NCBI GenBank assembly: GCA_016194835.1
Contig: JACQAU010000086.1
Location: 1 to 24,133, forward strand
DNA: 24,133 nucleotides
DNA from: Deltaproteobacteria bacterium
GTDB lineage: Bacteria > Bdellovibrionota > UBA1018
Direction: 5' to 3'
Below, one piece after another: positions 1-8,271 of this stretch (positions within the stretch are counted from its first letter, which is position 1; every line of letters starts with the position of its first letter). The position numbers were made by a program, and so were the translations under genes. The notes beneath the pieces are model-generated. The model had not been told where the DNA came from and searched no databases. It worked only from the letters and a program-made list of their open reading frames with translations.

Positions 1-1
1 A

Positions 2-361
2 CCTGAAGAGATATTTAAAAATATTTTGTCTGCTTATAATAAACCGTTTCCTGTTTCCGAAGCAAAAGTACTAGGAATTGGAGCTGTAATTGTTATTGAT
101 GTTTTAAGTGCAAAAGATATTTCGTCTAATTCTGAATCAAATGAGCAAACAGAGCGTTTAAAAAAATACATCAGCACTGCGCAAGAGGCACGTGTTCCCC
201 AAGCAAGTGAAGTTGATTTGGTGATACAACCTGATATGAGTGAAATTGGTTTTTTAGATTTTGATAAACGCTCAGAAATTATTTTTCGAGGAAAAGAAGC
301 AGTATTGCACAATCTGTCTCGATTAAAACACTTAACAGGTATAGAAGAAAAACATGAATAA
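2..361 (+). CDS. Patatin-like phospholipase (RssA/NTE type), C-terminal part, cut by the window edge
   Basis: The frame is open to the left edge of the window, so the N-terminus with the catalytic GXSXG serine lies outside and cannot be checked. The visible 119 codons resemble the end of bacterial patatin-family lipid hydrolases. There is a PVSEAKVLGIGAVIVIDV segment, matching the family's 'PV..A...GAD.VIAVDV' strand, and a later 'VDLVIQPDMSEIGFLDFDK' segment. The latter matches the family's 'AD.vI.Pdl..ig..dF.....ii..G..Aa' ending. The stop codon overlaps the start of the following penicillin-binding protein gene at 354, which suggests co-transcription. An internal TTG at 26 could be mistaken for a start, but homology-like sequence continues upstream of it. 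Family assignment is by motif recognition only. Confidence 0.7.
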   Translation, partial: PEEIFKNILSAYNKPFPVSEAKVLGIGAVIVIDVLSAKDISSNSESNEQTERLKKYISTAQEARVPQASEVDLVIQPDMSEIGFLDFDKRSEIIFRGKEAVLHNLSRLKHLTGIEEKHE

Positions 362-2060
362 TGAGAGATCTAAAAATAAAATAAGCTGGATGTTTAAGAC
401 ACTGTTTTTCCTTGTACTTGGTGGGACAGTATTAATTACCTTTATTAGCGTAGTTGTTTACTGGTATTTTTCGAAAGATTTACCAAAAATAATATCATTA
501 CCAGACTATCGGCCAGCGCTAACGACACAAATTGTTTTGTTAGATGGTGAAAAAGAAACTGTAATTGGTGAGTTATTTAATGAAGTGCGCAGGTATTTGG
601 TGCCCTATGAAAAAATTCCAGAAAAAGTAACTAGGGCTTTTATAGCAGCAGAAGACGACCAGTTTTTTGTTCATCAGGGGATCAATTTGGCTTCTATGTT
701 AAGAGCTGCGGTGGCAAATTTTAAGGCTGGTCGCATGGCACAGGGCGGAAGCACCATCACACAACAAGTTGTTAAGTCTTTATTATTAACATCAGAAAAG
801 AGTTTCGATAGAAAAATAAAAGAAATTATTTTAGCCGCCAGACTAGAGAGCAATTTAAAAAAAGAAGATATTCTATATTTATATTTAAACCAAATTTATT
901 TAGGTCATGGTGCTTATGGGGTCCAAGCTGCAAGCTTGGTTTATTTCAATAAAGATGTTTCTCAATTAGATTTGGCAGAAACCGCACTTTTAGCCGGACT
1001 TCCTCAGGCACCAGGAAAGTATAGTCCCATTATTAATTCAAAACGAGCCAAGGAAAGACAAAATTATGTTTTGAGAAGAATGTTTGAAAACAAATTTATC
1101 TCACAAGCTGAAATGCTCGAGGCTAGTGCTAAACCATTAAAGATTTATCTCAACACTAATGTAAACTTAAAATATGCGCCTTATTGGATTGAGCATCTGA
1201 GAAGATATGTAATCGAAAAATATGGAGAAAAAACCACCTATGAAGGAGGTTTGAAAATTTTTATCCAAAACCGCATTGAAAATCTAATTTCGGCAAAAAA
1301 CGCCTTACAAGATGGCCTTCGTGAATTAGATAAGAGAGTTGGGTATAGAGGCCCACGGCGCCATTATAAAAACTTATCTGAAATAGAAAACGCTCTTGCA
1401 GAAATGAGGGTAAAATTTGCTGAAAAAAAACTGAATTTTAAAATGCTAATGCCCGATGGAAGATTTGACTTTATCGAAGCCATGAAGTCTCAAGGGTATA
1501 AATCTGATTTAGACTTGCTAGAGAAAGATGAAATTTATGAGGCCATAGTTACTAGCATTGATGACACAAAGAAAACAGTGGGCGTAATGATTGGCGCCAC
1601 CAAAGGAGAACTCCCAATCACAGGATTGAACTGGATCAAAAAGCCAGTTGCCGTGAAACAACCATCACAAATTTTATCTAAGGGAGATTTAATTTTAGTT
1701 AGAATACAGAACAAAGCAGAGCATAGGGTTATTGTTTCTTTAGAACAGACACCCCAAGTACAAGGCGCAATATTTTCGCTTGAGGCAAAAACCGGATTTG
1801 TTTTAGCAATGGTGGGTGGATATGATTTTGAAGAATCCGAGTTCAATCGAGTGGTTCAGGCTTTTAGACAACCGGGGAGCGCTTTTAAGCCAATTATCTA
1901 TTCTGCAGCATTAGAAAAAGGCTTTACACCAGCTAGTATTATTGTCGATTCGCCTATTGTTTATGATAACGCAGAATCAGGCAAGTGGAAGCCTGATAAT
2001 TTTGTGTTCAATCTATTCAGGTCCCAGCACTTATTGAATTTGCAAAACGTCTTGGTTTAA
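354..2060 (+). CDS. Penicillin-binding protein 1A (class A PBP), 5' part of a frame-broken gene
   Basis: This is the N-terminal part of a bifunctional peptidoglycan glycosyltransferase/transpeptidase. It has a cytoplasmic tail and one membrane anchor (about residues 15-38). The GT51 domain shows EDDQFFVHQG (about 100-109, catalytic Glu in the ED pair), GGSTITQQ (131-138), RKIKEIILAARLE and a YLNQIYLGHGAYG block. An OB-like insert follows. The transpeptidase begins with the nucleophile motif SAFK at 509-512. After GKWKPDNF (ending near base 2003) the frame leaves the family pattern and runs into a stop at 2058-2060. The same domain resumes in another frame at about 2021. In class A PBPs roughly 25-30 residues, including the SxN motif, separate these points, so this looks like a short internal deletion plus frameshift rather than two genes. 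Without the rest, transpeptidase activity is not expected. An assembly or sequencing error is the main alternative. Confidence 0.85.
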   Translation: MNNERSKNKISWMFKTLFFLVLGGTVLITFISVVVYWYFSKDLPKIISLPDYRPALTTQIVLLDGEKETVIGELFNEVRRYLVPYEKIPEKVTRAFIAAEDDQFFVHQGINLASMLRAAVANFKAGRMAQGGSTITQQVVKSLLLTSEKSFDRKIKEIILAARLESNLKKEDILYLYLNQIYLGHGAYGVQAASLVYFNKDVSQLDLAETALLAGLPQAPGKYSPIINSKRAKERQNYVLRRMFENKFISQAEMLEASAKPLKIYLNTNVNLKYAPYWIEHLRRYVIEKYGEKTTYEGGLKIFIQNRIENLISAKNALQDGLRELDKRVGYRGPRRHYKNLSEIENALAEMRVKFAEKKLNFKMLMPDGRFDFIEAMKSQGYKSDLDLLEKDEIYEAIVTSIDDTKKTVGVMIGATKGELPITGLNWIKKPVAVKQPSQILSKGDLILVRIQNKAEHRVIVSLEQTPQVQGAIFSLEAKTGFVLAMVGGYDFEESEFNRVVQAFRQPGSAFKPIIYSAALEKGFTPASIIVDSPIVYDNAESGKWKPDNFVFNLFRSQHLLNLQNVLV

Positions 2061-2074
2061 ATACCCAATTCCCA

Positions 2075-2869
2075 ATGGATCTTTCGGTTGCTCTTGGCAG
2101 TGCAGGCGTTTCATTGTTTGATCTGACAAAGGTTTTTGCCATATTTCCGAGATTTGGAAGAAAAATATCCCCTATTTTTTTTACTAAAATTATAGATAGA
2201 AACGGAAAACTTTTAGAAGAAAACAAACCTGATCTACTGGCTAATAACATTGTTATACCAAGTGGTTTGCAAATACAAAATCAGGCTTCTCCTAGTCCAT
2301 CAGCATCTCCCAGTCCTTTGGCGTCTGCAGGGCCTAGCGTTTTACCAACTAATTTTGCACCCGATCTGACAAAAGAGGATCCAGCTTTAGTTATGGATCC
2401 TAGGGTCGCATATGTCATGACACACTTAATGAAAGAAGTTATCTCCTTTGGAACGGGTCATAAGGCAAAAAGCCTAGGAAGAACCGTGGCTGGAAAAACG
2501 GGTACTACCAGCGAATATGTTGACGCTTGGTTTATGGGATTTTCTCCAGATGTTGTCACAGGTGCCTGGGTCGGATTTGACAACCAGAAAACTTTAGGGT
2601 CATTCGAGACAGGAGCAAAGGCAGCGCTTCCTATTTGGTTAAGCTACATGAAGGAAGCTCTTAAATTCTATGAAGAAAAAGATTTTACCATTCCTCCTGG
2701 GGTCACCTTTGTTAGCATTAATCCTGTTAGCGGTAAGCGCGTTCCTCCTCACTTTGCGCACGCCATTAAAGAAGCATTCATTGAGGGCACTGAGCCCTTA
2801 GAAGAAGAATTGCGCGATGAGACAACTCCCCAATCTCAAAGCGGTTTTCTTAAAGAAGATATTGAATAA
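2075..2869 (+). CDS. Penicillin-binding protein 1A, 3' part of the frame-broken gene (C-terminal transpeptidase half)
   Basis: This continues the transpeptidase domain of the gene upstream in a different frame. Homology-like sequence starts before the first ATG: from base 2021 the frame reads VPALIEFAKRLGLNTQFPMDLSVALGS with no start codon, so 2075 is not a natural start. The SVALGS..VSLFDLTKVFAIF block is the usual class A PBP segment. The KTGTT active-site motif is at residues 141-145 of this fragment, followed by DAWFMGFSPDVVTGAWVGFD. A Pro/Ser/Ala-rich insert (residues 70-93) interrupts the domain before the KTG motif. The SxN motif is in neither fragment. The 3' end of this frame contains the -35 element of a sigma-28-like promoter (2851-2854) for the next gene. 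Confidence 0.8.
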   Translation: MDLSVALGSAGVSLFDLTKVFAIFPRFGRKISPIFFTKIIDRNGKLLEENKPDLLANNIVIPSGLQIQNQASPSPSASPSPLASAGPSVLPTNFAPDLTKEDPALVMDPRVAYVMTHLMKEVISFGTGHKAKSLGRTVAGKTGTTSEYVDAWFMGFSPDVVTGAWVGFDNQKTLGSFETGAKAALPIWLSYMKEALKFYEEKDFTIPPGVTFVSINPVSGKRVPPHFAHAIKEAFIEGTEPLEEELRDETTPQSQSGFLKEDIE

Positions 2870-2878
2870 TGCCGATAG
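2851..2878 (+). promoter_or_regulatory. Sigma-28 (FliA/SigD)-like promoter upstream of the TonB-like gene
   Basis: TAAA at 2851-2854, 16 bases, then GCCGATAG at 2871-2878. The sigma-28 consensus is TAAA, about 15 bases, GCCGATAA, so both boxes match closely. The predicted start near 2885 lies about 20 bases before the next start codon. The -35 box lies within the end of the preceding coding sequence. Promoter activity is inferred. Confidence 0.5.
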
Positions 2879-2905
2879 GTCAATGAGAGGGTTTCGTGTC
2901 TTCTT

Positions 2906-3754
2906 ATGGGCATTATGTTGGATTTTAAAAAGTCTTTTTTGTGCTCTTTTTGCTTGCATGCGTGTATTTTCTTGTTTTGGTCGTTGTATCTAATCAGGGT
3001 TAGTCAGTATACAAATACGGAAGATAAAAAAATAATATATGTAGAAATAGAAGAGCCTAAAAAAAATAATATTACAGAAAAAACCAAAAGAATTGTTCAA
3101 ACAGCACAATTGGAGAAATCAACAGAAGCTCCGCAAAATGCTTTTTTGGGTGCTCAAAATCAAAAAGTTGATCAAGAAACAATGAGCCTTAAGCATATGG
3201 TTCAAGCTGGGTCTTCGCAAACTTCAAAAATTCCAGAAAAGGCAATGCAAAAACCAAAAACTGAGATTGCAAATCTAGGGCTTGCCTTATTACCGCATGA
3301 GACGACACAACTCTCAAAAGAGCATATTCCCGAGCGACTTGGAGACGAATGGAATGCGCGAGAAATACCGCAGGATTATATTAGGGGAGTCAGGGAGTCG
3401 GACCGGACTGCGTTAAACACTAAAGAGTACATGTTTTATAGTTATTTTCAGAGAATTAGACAGCGATTAGATCTGGCGTGGGGAGGAACTCTAAGAGAAA
3501 AACTCACAAAACTTTATAGAAGCGGCAGAGAACTTGCAAGCGATGTGGACCATATTACAAAATTAATAGTAATTTTAAATGGAAATGGTGAAGTTGTTAA
3601 AGTACAAGTAATCGAAGAATCTGGTGTTAGAGATTTGGACGAAGCTGCGATAAAGGCATTTAATCAATCAGGACCCTTTCCAAATCCGCCCAAAGGGCTA
3701 GTTGACAGACAGGGGATTATCAAAATCCGCTGGGATTTTATCCTAAAGACTTAG
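2906..3754 (+). CDS. TonB-like energy-transducing protein
   Basis: This 282-residue protein has the layout of the TonB family. A short cytoplasmic start and single membrane anchor (about residues 10-32) are followed by a 'KKIIYVEIEEPKK' segment typical of TonB-like proteins just after the anchor. Next comes a long, Lys/Gln/Glu-rich periplasmic linker, then a C-terminal domain (about 185-282) with 'KLIVILNGNGEVVKVQVIEESGVRDLDEAA' features and an 'FPNPPKGL' turn. The linker is not strongly proline-rich. TonB-family proteins couple the inner-membrane proton gradient to outer-membrane receptors, but many members have other envelope roles. No exbB or exbD is nearby, so the partner is unknown. ATG 2906 is preceded by GAGAGGG at a long spacing; ATG 2915 is an alternative. 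A sigma-28-like promoter just upstream suggests expression with late flagellar genes. Confidence 0.75.
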   Translation: MGIMLDFKKSFLCSFCLHACIFLFWSLYLIRVSQYTNTEDKKIIYVEIEEPKKNNITEKTKRIVQTAQLEKSTEAPQNAFLGAQNQKVDQETMSLKHMVQAGSSQTSKIPEKAMQKPKTEIANLGLALLPHETTQLSKEHIPERLGDEWNAREIPQDYIRGVRESDRTALNTKEYMFYSYFQRIRQRLDLAWGGTLREKLTKLYRSGRELASDVDHITKLIVILNGNGEVVKVQVIEESGVRDLDEAAIKAFNQSGPFPNPPKGLVDRQGIIKIRWDFILKT

Positions 3755-3793
3755 TTTGAGATTTTCAGTACAACTTGGTAAGGATAAAAGCAT

Positions 3794-6649
3794 ATGGAAA
3801 GCTCCCTAAGTCCTTTTGTTAATAGGCATGTCGGCCCACAAGAAGAACAAATTTTGGAAATGCTCAAATTTTTGGGTGTATCCACTCTAGATGAGATGAT
3901 TTCTAAAACCATCCCGCAGCAAATTAGAACACGTAACCCTTTGTCTGCTGAAATATTAGGCAATGGAAAAACAGAATTTGAGGTTCTAAAAGAATTTAAA
4001 AAGCTTATTTCATTAAACCAAAACTTTAAATCTTACATTGGACTTGGTTACTACGATTGCGTTACTCCAGCGGTAATCCAGAGAGGAATTTTAGAAAATC
4101 CAGGGTGGTATACCCAATATACGCCTTATCAAGCAGAAATTTCTCAAGGGCGGTTAGAAGCGCTTTTAAACTTTCAAACCATGATTGTGGATTTTACTGG
4201 CCTAGAAATAGCTAATGCTTCTTTGTTGGATGAGGCTACTGCCGCGGCAGAAGCCATATTAATGGCCTATGCCATAAAAGGCCGTCCAAGCAATTATGGA
4301 GTATTTGTTTCAGACGGGTGTCACCCTCAAAACATATCAGTGGTTAAAACAAGGTGCGAAGCTTTAGGTATAGAAGTCACTATTGGAAGGCATGAGACAC
4401 TTGACTTTAACAAAAAAATATTTGCAGCATTAATTCAGTATCCAGAAACCGATGGGGTTGTTTTAGATTATAGTAAGTTTATCGAAGAAGCTCACAAACA
4501 TGAAGCGTTAGTAATTTTTTCAGCTGATCTTTTGAGTTTAGCGCTATTGAAATCACCGGGAGAGTTAGGTGTTGATATCGTAGTGGGCAGTACACAGAGA
4601 TTTGGAGTGCCCCTGGGATACGGGGGGCCACACGCCGCATTTTTAGCCACAAAAGATGTTTATAAAAGACTAATGCCCGGAAGAATTGTAGGTATTTCTA
4701 AAGATTCTGATGGAAATACCGCTATTCGGCTTGCTCTGCAAACTCGCGAACAACACATTAGACGAGAAAAAGCTACAAGTAATATTTGTACTGCACAGGT
4801 TTTATTGGCTGTAATTGCAAGTATGTTCGCAGTTTATCACGGACCTCACGGGATAAAAGAAATAGCAGAACGGGTTTTTAAGCTTACAAACATATTGGCG
4901 AATGGTTTAAGTAAAGTTGGTTATAAGATAAAAGAAGGATTATTTTTTGATACCGTTAGAGTTGTTACTTCAAAAGAAAAACAGAGCCAAATTTTAGAAT
5001 ATGCAAAAAAAGAAAAAATAAATTTTAGGATTTACGGGAACGGACATATAGGCATATCTTTAGATGAGACAACTACGGTTGACGATATAGAGCAGGTTTT
5101 AAAAGCATTTAACCTCGGAAAAGATCTAGACTTTTCTATTAGAAACGACTTTAGCGCGTCAAAAACTTTTGTAATTGACGATCGTTTTTTAAGAAAAACT
5201 TCTTATCTCATGCATCAGGTTTTTAATTCATATCACTCGGAAACAAAAATGCTGAGATACCTTTATAAATTGCAATCTAAGGATCTTTCACTAACAACAT
5301 CAATGATCCCACTTGGTTCTTGTACAATGAAACTAAATGCTGCAACTGAGATGTTGCCTGTGACATGGCCCAAAGTTAATGCAATTCATCCATTTGTTCC
5401 TGTTGCACAGGCCGAGGGTTATCAAATAATATTTAAACACCTTCAGGCCATGCTTGCAGAGATTACGGGTTTTGACGCGATTTCTTTACAACCAAACGCC
5501 GGCGCGCAGGGAGAATACACTGGGCTTTTGGTGATAAAGAAATTTCAGCACATAAGTGGTCAGACGCAAAGAGATGTTTGTTTGATCCCAGCATCAGCTC
5601 ATGGAACAAATCCAGCTAGCGCAGCTATGGCAGGGCTTAAGGTTGTAGTAGTTAATTGTGATAAAAGTGGCAATATTGATCTTGCAGCTCTTAAAACTAA
5701 AGCAAGAGAACATGCTCAAGACTTGGCATGTATCATGCTAACTTATCCGTCAACGCATGGCGTGTTCGAAGAGGAAATTCAAAAAATTTGCGAAATAGTT
5801 CATGAAAATGGTGGTCAGGTATACATGGATGGAGCTAATTTAAACGCCCAAGTTGGACTTTGCAAACCTTCAGAGATTGGAGCAGATGTTTGTCATCTCA
5901 ATTTACACAAGACGTTTTGTATTCCTCATGGAGGGGGGGGGCCAGGGATGGGTCCGATTGCGGTTAAGAAACATCTAGCACCTTTTTTGCCATCGCATGA
6001 GATTGTGCATATTGGTGATGAGCGATCTATAAGTGCAGTCTCGTCAGCGCCCTGGGGTAGCGCAAGTATCTTGCCGATTTCTTATGTTTATATCTTAATG
6101 ATGGGAGCAGAGGGGCTCCGGTTTGCAACACAAGTAGCTATATTAAATGCTAATTATGTAGCCAAAAAACTAGAGTCTTATTATCCAGTTTTATATAAAG
6201 GCAAGAATGGATTTGTGGCACATGAATGTATTATTGATCTAAGGCCGCTTAAGAGTACTTCGGGCATTGAAGCAGATGATGTAGCTAAACGGCTTATGGA
6301 TTATGGATTTCATGCACCTACTGTTTCGTTCCCGGTGCCAGGTACAATGATGATTGAGCCTACGGAAAGTGAAAGTAAAGACGAGCTGGATCGTTTTTGT
6401 GAAGCCATGGTTTTAATTCGAAAAGAAATCGAAGATATCGAAAAGGGTGTGGCAGATAGGAAAAATAATTTATTAAAAAATGCTCCACACACGGCAAGTC
6501 AAATCTCACGCTCTGAATGGGATCACTCATATTCTCGTGTTCAGGCAGCATTTCCTGCCTCTTGGCTTAAGGAACATAAGTATTGGCCAACGGTTTCGAG
6601 GATAGATGCCGTGTATGGAGAGAGAAATCTGTTTTGTACATGTGTCTAA
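3794..6649 (+). CDS. gcvP: Glycine dehydrogenase (decarboxylating), P protein of the glycine cleavage system
   Basis: This 951-residue protein is the single-chain form of the P protein (two aminotransferase-like halves fused), close to the usual 950-960 residues. It decarboxylates glycine and passes the aminomethyl group to the lipoyl arm of GcvH. The N-terminal 'FVNRHVGP' start, the 'LLDEATAAAEA' block and the 'GPHAAFLATKD' block are recognisable. In the second half, 'GSCTMKLNA' and the PLP site HLNLHKTF, with Lys706 as the likely Schiff-base lysine, precede the glycine-rich loop. AAGGA sits about 9 bases before ATG 3794. The gene lies 39 bases after the TonB-like gene on the same strand and converges with gcvH only 17 bases away. 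The glycine-rich loop is encoded by an uninterrupted run of nine G at 5933-5941. The frame is intact. Confidence 0.97.
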   Translation: MESSLSPFVNRHVGPQEEQILEMLKFLGVSTLDEMISKTIPQQIRTRNPLSAEILGNGKTEFEVLKEFKKLISLNQNFKSYIGLGYYDCVTPAVIQRGILENPGWYTQYTPYQAEISQGRLEALLNFQTMIVDFTGLEIANASLLDEATAAAEAILMAYAIKGRPSNYGVFVSDGCHPQNISVVKTRCEALGIEVTIGRHETLDFNKKIFAALIQYPETDGVVLDYSKFIEEAHKHEALVIFSADLLSLALLKSPGELGVDIVVGSTQRFGVPLGYGGPHAAFLATKDVYKRLMPGRIVGISKDSDGNTAIRLALQTREQHIRREKATSNICTAQVLLAVIASMFAVYHGPHGIKEIAERVFKLTNILANGLSKVGYKIKEGLFFDTVRVVTSKEKQSQILEYAKKEKINFRIYGNGHIGISLDETTTVDDIEQVLKAFNLGKDLDFSIRNDFSASKTFVIDDRFLRKTSYLMHQVFNSYHSETKMLRYLYKLQSKDLSLTTSMIPLGSCTMKLNAATEMLPVTWPKVNAIHPFVPVAQAEGYQIIFKHLQAMLAEITGFDAISLQPNAGAQGEYTGLLVIKKFQHISGQTQRDVCLIPASAHGTNPASAAMAGLKVVVVNCDKSGNIDLAALKTKAREHAQDLACIMLTYPSTHGVFEEEIQKICEIVHENGGQVYMDGANLNAQVGLCKPSEIGADVCHLNLHKTFCIPHGGGGPGMGPIAVKKHLAPFLPSHEIVHIGDERSISAVSSAPWGSASILPISYVYILMMGAEGLRFATQVAILNANYVAKKLESYYPVLYKGKNGFVAHECIIDLRPLKSTSGIEADDVAKRLMDYGFHAPTVSFPVPGTMMIEPTESESKDELDRFCEAMVLIRKEIEDIEKGVADRKNNLLKNAPHTASQISRSEWDHSYSRVQAAFPASWLKEHKYWPTVSRIDAVYGERNLFCTCV

Positions 6650-6666
6650 CTATGTAAAGCGAGCTA

Positions 6667-7053
6667 TTATTTTAATTTTTCAACGTAGTGGGTGTAATCA
6701 TCTGAGTTGAGAAGGTTTTGAAAAGTTTGGGTATCTGTTGCTTCAATTTCAATTAACCATGCACTTTTGTGTGGGTCTTTGTTTAACTGACTGGGTTCTT
6801 TGATAACGGTTTCGTTCACTTTTGTTACTTTGCCGGTAACTGGCGAATAAAGATCTGAAACCGCTTTGATGCTCTCAACCACCCCAAATGCTTCTCCTTG
6901 TTTTAAAACTTTTCCTATTGGAGGCAGCTCGACAAATACGATATCTCCAAGTGCGTTTTGTGCGTGGTCTGTAATTCCAATAGTTACATTTTTTTCGTTG
7001 ATTTTTGCCCATTCATGCTCTTTTGTATATTTTAGTTCTTTTGGGTATTGCAT
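6667..7053 (-). CDS. gcvH: Glycine cleavage system H protein (lipoyl carrier)
   Basis: This 128-residue protein matches the usual GcvH length and pattern. It starts with 'YPKELKYTKEHEWAK', followed by 'GITDHAQNALGDIVFVELP', then the lipoylation site ESIKAVSDLYSP with Lys63 as the predicted lipoyl-lysine. The H protein shuttles the aminomethyl group from GcvP to GcvT and electrons to the L protein. An AGAGGT ribosome-binding site precedes the ATG. It lies 31 bases after gcvT on the same strand and is almost certainly in the folD-gcvT-gcvH operon. The end converges with gcvP, and I see no terminator hairpin in the 17-base gap. Confidence 0.97.
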   Translation of the reverse strand: MQYPKELKYTKEHEWAKINEKNVTIGITDHAQNALGDIVFVELPPIGKVLKQGEAFGVVESIKAVSDLYSPVTGKVTKVNETVIKEPSQLNKDPHKSAWLIEIEATDTQTFQNLLNSDDYTHYVEKLK

Positions 7054-7084
7054 AAAACTACCTCTATCATTATTTTGTCAGAAT

Positions 7085-8206
7085 TTATATTTTTTTATAA
7101 AACGGCGTGGGAACTACCTCAGCTAAGATTTTAGATCCTCTGATTTCTACAGTTATTTTAGAACCATTCTTTAGATTCGGGAGATTTAGGTTTTTATTAA
7201 CATAAGCAATCCCAATGGCACAGTTTAGTGATGGGGACTGGGTTCCACTTGTGATTTGACCGATTTTGGTGTCACTGTGTTCATTAAACACGCTATAGCC
7301 TTGGCGGGGTATCCCGCGGTCAATAAGTTTTAGTCCAATAAGTTCTTTTGTGAGCCCATCTTGTTTCGCCTTAAGAATGGCTTGTTTCCCTATGAAATTT
7401 TCTTTTTCTAATTTGACAACCCATGAAAGATTGGCTTCTAATGGGTTTGTTACATCATTAAGCTCGTGCCCATAAAGAGGATATTTCATTTCTAGTCTCA
7501 GCGTATCTCTAGCGCCAAGTCCGCATGGCTTAAGTCCGAGGGGTTGCCCGACTTCTAGTAATGCCTGCCAAACTTTAGGTCCATCGTGCCAGCGGGTATA
7601 AACCTCGAACCCGTCTTCGCCTGTGTAGCCGGTTCTAGCTATAATAGCGTTAATCGTATTTAAAATTTTTCCCGTTGTGAACCAATACGTTTTGACTCCA
7701 GAGAGGTTTACAGGAGTTAATTTTTGTAAAATCTCACAAGCCCTGGGTCCTTGTATAGCGATTTGAGTATAGTTTGGACTTTCGTTGGTTAGTGTAAAGT
7801 TTTTACAAGGAAAATCTTGAGCAGCTTTTTTGAACCAAGCAAAATCCTTTTCTGTATTTGAGGCGTTTACTACAACCAGGAAGTTTTCTTTTGAGTGTTT
7901 ATATGTAATGACATCATCTATGATTCCACCGGAGGGGTTACACACGGTTGTATACTGTGCTTGTTCATTAGACATGTTGGCAATATTATTAGTGACAAGA
8001 TGATTTAGGAATGCTTCTGCGTCGGCGCCTTTGATTTCAATTTCTCCCATGTGGCTGACATCAAAAAGACCGGCATTTTTTCTACAAGCCAGGTGTTCAC
8101 CAATTACTCCGGTGTATTGAACTGGGAGTTCCCATCCGCCAAAATCGACAAGCCTACCACCTAGTTTTTTATGTTCTTCAAAAAGAGAGGTTTGTTTTAG
8201 CTGCAT
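7085..8206 (-). CDS. gcvT: Aminomethyltransferase, T protein of the glycine cleavage system
   Basis: The T protein releases ammonia from the aminomethyl-lipoyl arm of GcvH and makes 5,10-methylene-tetrahydrofolate. The 373-residue chain is of normal length. Recognisable segments are 'VDFGGWELPVQY' near the start, 'GLFDVSHMGEIEI' (about 47-58), the conserved acidic pair in GGIIDDVITY (Asp97-Asp98), 'ARTGYTGEDGFEVY', and 'GLGARDTLRLEMKYPLYGHEL'. The ATG at 8206 has AAGGGG a few bases upstream. It sits 65 bases after folD and 31 bases before gcvH. The 65-base gap holds a weak 7-bp hairpin but is too short for a glycine riboswitch. Confidence 0.97.
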   Translation of the reverse strand: MQLKQTSLFEEHKKLGGRLVDFGGWELPVQYTGVIGEHLACRKNAGLFDVSHMGEIEIKGADAEAFLNHLVTNNIANMSNEQAQYTTVCNPSGGIIDDVITYKHSKENFLVVVNASNTEKDFAWFKKAAQDFPCKNFTLTNESPNYTQIAIQGPRACEILQKLTPVNLSGVKTYWFTTGKILNTINAIIARTGYTGEDGFEVYTRWHDGPKVWQALLEVGQPLGLKPCGLGARDTLRLEMKYPLYGHELNDVTNPLEANLSWVVKLEKENFIGKQAILKAKQDGLTKELIGLKLIDRGIPRQGYSVFNEHSDTKIGQITSGTQSPSLNCAIGIAYVNKNLNLPNLKNGSKITVEIRGSKILAEVVPTPFYKKI

Positions 8207-8271
8207 AAACCCCTTTTATATTCTTATTTTTTAAATGGCTAGAATAAAAACTAGCTAAACTATGTTACCCA

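Noticed and set aside
8207..8271. Glycine riboswitch or terminator between folD and gcvT
   Set aside because: At 65 bases the gap is too short for a glycine aptamer. The 7-bp hairpin (TAGCTAG/CTAGCCA on the minus strand) is weak and not followed by a clean T run.
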